Origin: Gadus chalcogrammus
Lineage: Eukaryota > Chordata > Actinopteri > Gadiformes > Gadidae
Assembly: GCF_026213295.1 (NCBI RefSeq)
Contig: NC_079427.1
Location: 33,545,170-33,609,169 of the forward strand
Direction: 5' to 3'
DNA: 64,000 bases
Shown here: in pieces, positions 62,053 through 64,000 of the stretch
Position numbering within the stretch: position 1 is the first letter of the stretch
How the letters are laid out: each line of letters opens with the position of its first letter
Made by a program: the position numbers and the translations under genes
Notes under the pieces: model-generated
Databases searched by the model: none
The model's input: only the letters and a program-made list of their open reading frames with translations
Told to the model about the DNA's origin: nothing

Positions 62053-62948
62053 CAAAATGAAAAGTGAAGAACACACAAATGGAAGATGTATAAATGTGAC
62101 ATATAATTATGAAGGAAAGATGATGATGTTCCCCTTAATGCCATACTGTGCCTCGGTTTTCAGGTGACTGGGCTGCAGAGCAATGGCCGAATTTCATGTT
62201 CAGCAAGTTCATAATTGTCTAATCGGGATTCAAACTCTCAAACAAAGGATCACCAGTACAAGGTATTATCCCATTGAGTGTAGTGGATTTTAACCGAGAT
62301 ATAAAACACTTCGACTAATTTAAGAGAGAGTAAAAGAAATCGAGGGGTCCGGAGCAAGTATTGACAAGACTTTATCGTTAAAAACAACAACAACGATAAC
62401 AGCCGAGTGGGTCTGCGGAGTCACTGCTGGGCCCCGTTTCCCGATATCGATGGATCTTCGCTCGTAAGATCATTCTCCCGATGGATCTTTCGAACCATCG
62501 ATAATTTCTTTGTCGCGTTTCCCGAAACTCCTCTTAACGTGAACGCGCATTCGCTGCACTCACGACGTCGTAGGATTGTAACTGTCTACTGACACGGTGC
62601 TGAAATGGGCTCCGTAGGAGTGGGAGACGCAGGAAAATTGTGTTAAAAAGGGTTATAATATCTCCCCATCAAGGACAACAGCAGAGTAGCCTACGAAAAA
62701 AATAGACTGCAATTATATGAATGCTAAAGACATGAAAACACAATTGATTAGGCTTAGACGACATATATCAGTCCTAATCCTGAATGCACTCTGCGTTTCA
62801 CGGCATTTTCCCCCCTGAAATAATTCCATATGACAAAAAATTAAAAAATAGCTTGTGTGACAACTACATTTATCTTAATGGGCTGATTTCTGAAACATGC
62901 TTTGCACAGCAAAGAGAGCCGACTTAATCTGATTCCGCATCCCACAAG

Positions 62949-63540
62949 TGGCCGGAGTCGTGGATGGAACTTTGATTCCAATTCTCACGCCCCACGTTGA
63001 TGGTCACGTCTACATCTGTCGGAAGGGATATGCCGCTGTCAACTGCCAGGTGGTGTGCGACCATCAGGGCATCATCCTGGATGTCGTAGCGAGATGGCTT
63101 GGAAGCACTCACGACTCCTTCGTTTTCCGCGAGTCCTCCATCGGACGGCTGGCTGCAGCCTCCAGGGGAGAGTGGCGGCTCCTCGGAGACAGTGGCTATC
63201 CGCTTAGGCCTCACCTGTACACCCCAGTGGCTAACCCGGGAGACGTCCACGAGGAATGGTACACCGAAGCCCACCGTCTGGCCCGGTGCATTGTCGAGCG
63301 CATGATCGGCAGGTGGAAGTTGCGCTTCCGATGCCTCCACAAGTCCGGCGGAGGACTCCAGTTTGCGCCAGCCAAGTCGTGCGCTGTGATCTGCGTGACA
63401 GCAATGTTGCACAACATTGAAGGCTGGGGTGGCGTTGGGTGAACCGGACGAGGACGAGGAAGATCCGTTTCGGGACGGCCTCCCGGATTACACTGCTTGT
63501 GTGGAATCACGCCGAAGAGTGATCGTGTCATTTTTTTTAA
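62949..63540 (+). pseudogene. HARBI1-like transposase, catalytic exon
   Basis: After a CCACAAG acceptor the frame reads VAGVVDGTLIPILTP (first Asp), CDHQGIILDVVARWLGSTHD, LGDSGYPLRPHLYTP (second Asp) and RCIVERMIGRWKLRFRC (Glu): the complete DDE triad of a PIF/Harbinger transposase. It goes on to AVICVTAMLHNI. Just after LHNI, near 63417, the acidic C-terminus (EPDEDEEDPFRDGLPD) lies in another frame, so one indel separates the tail. The N-terminal exon is not evident upstream. Confidence 0.85.
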
Positions 63541-64000
63541 ATGTCTCTAAACATCCCCGTCAACTTGACCAATCCCCACCATATCCCAGCCTTTTGCCTG
63601 CTCCTTTTGCCTTATTTTTTTTTCTTTCATTATTTGGTTTCTTTTTCCTTTCATTTCATTCATTATTTTATTTTCTATTTTTTTTAATTTCTTTCATTCA
63701 TTATTTTATTTTATTTTATATTTTTTTAATTTTTCAGTAATTATTTTTTTCATTTCTTACATTCATTTTTTTTTCTTTCATTTCTTTCATTCATTATTTT
63801 GTTTAATTTTTGGGGTTATTTTAGGCTATGTAGCCTATGTCACAGTCTGCACAAATCCCCCCACTTTCTCTCACACATTTTGAGTGCCCTGCCTGCGCAA
63901 ACTTTTTCTGGACTGTCCCGTTTTATTTTGGCCATTTTAACGGATCTCAGCTTCTTCTTTATCCACACACACACACAACAGTTTCTTTGTTTGAGGTTTC
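63541..64000. other. T-rich low-complexity tail, no gene
   Basis: Long runs of TTTCTTTCATT-type sequence to 63790, then unassigned DNA with a short (CA)n at 63965-63977. Confidence 0.5.

Larger units (their letters stand above)
62431..64000 (+). mobile_element. Harbinger-type transposon running off the window
   Basis: GGGCCCCGTTTCCCGATATC at 62431 with repeated CGATGGATCTT words resembles a Harbinger left end. It is followed by the transposase exon (62949-63540). The right end is not reached; 63600-63790 is a T-rich tract. Confidence 0.6.

Overview
The window is vertebrate nuclear DNA, most likely from a teleost fish. It has a multi-exon gene with GT-AG introns, (CA)n microsatellites, and transposable elements typical of fish: DIRS, L2-like and RNase H-bearing LINEs, Gmr1-type and short-LTR Ty3/Gypsy, Copia, BEL, Harbinger and several hAT families. 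Nothing prokaryotic is present. A clupeoid fish is only a guess.

The one clear host gene is the 5' part of an alpha-2-macroglobulin-family gene on the minus strand. Exon 1 (signal peptide) is at 24092-24177 and exon 12 at 5384-5614. The twelve exons give one frame of 511 codons, and their phases are mutually consistent if exon 8 ends at 14168. The bait region, thioester and C-terminus are not in the window; the gene runs off the low-coordinate side, or its next intron is at least 5.3 kb. Its introns hold a degenerate 6-kb DIRS element (intron 9), and an L2-like LINE, a tandem array of ~0.9-kb units and a minisatellite (intron 4).

1-5300 (downstream in gene orientation) holds an isolated MADF-domain exon inside a GC-rich inverted repeat, a 423-bp hAT MITE and a palindromic MITE.

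25500-48828, upstream of the gene, is a nest of transposons whose order can be read from target-site duplications. A hAT (TSD GATACAAG) contains a Harbinger (TSD CAG). The Harbinger contains a second hAT (TSD ATGTTAGC, itself carrying a further element) and a long-TIR element (direct repeat CCCGAGC). The long-TIR element contains a foldback element with ~1.1-kb arms, which carries an intact short-LTR Gypsy (TSD AAAAG, LTRs identical), and also a palindromic TTAA-flanked MITE, which carries a Gmr1-type retrotransposon (TSD AGAC). The two LTR elements are the youngest and best preserved; everything outside them is decayed.

49000-64000 is a mosaic of remnants: a ZBED-type hAT pseudogene interrupted by a hAT MITE and by a LINE 3' end that itself holds a second copy of the TTAA MITE; a BEL gag fragment; two Harbinger fragments; a Copia pseudogene with a primer-binding site matching the initiator-tRNA-Met anticodon region; and a Harbinger transposase exon at the right end. 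Apart from the macroglobulin-like gene I see no convincing host protein-coding gene.
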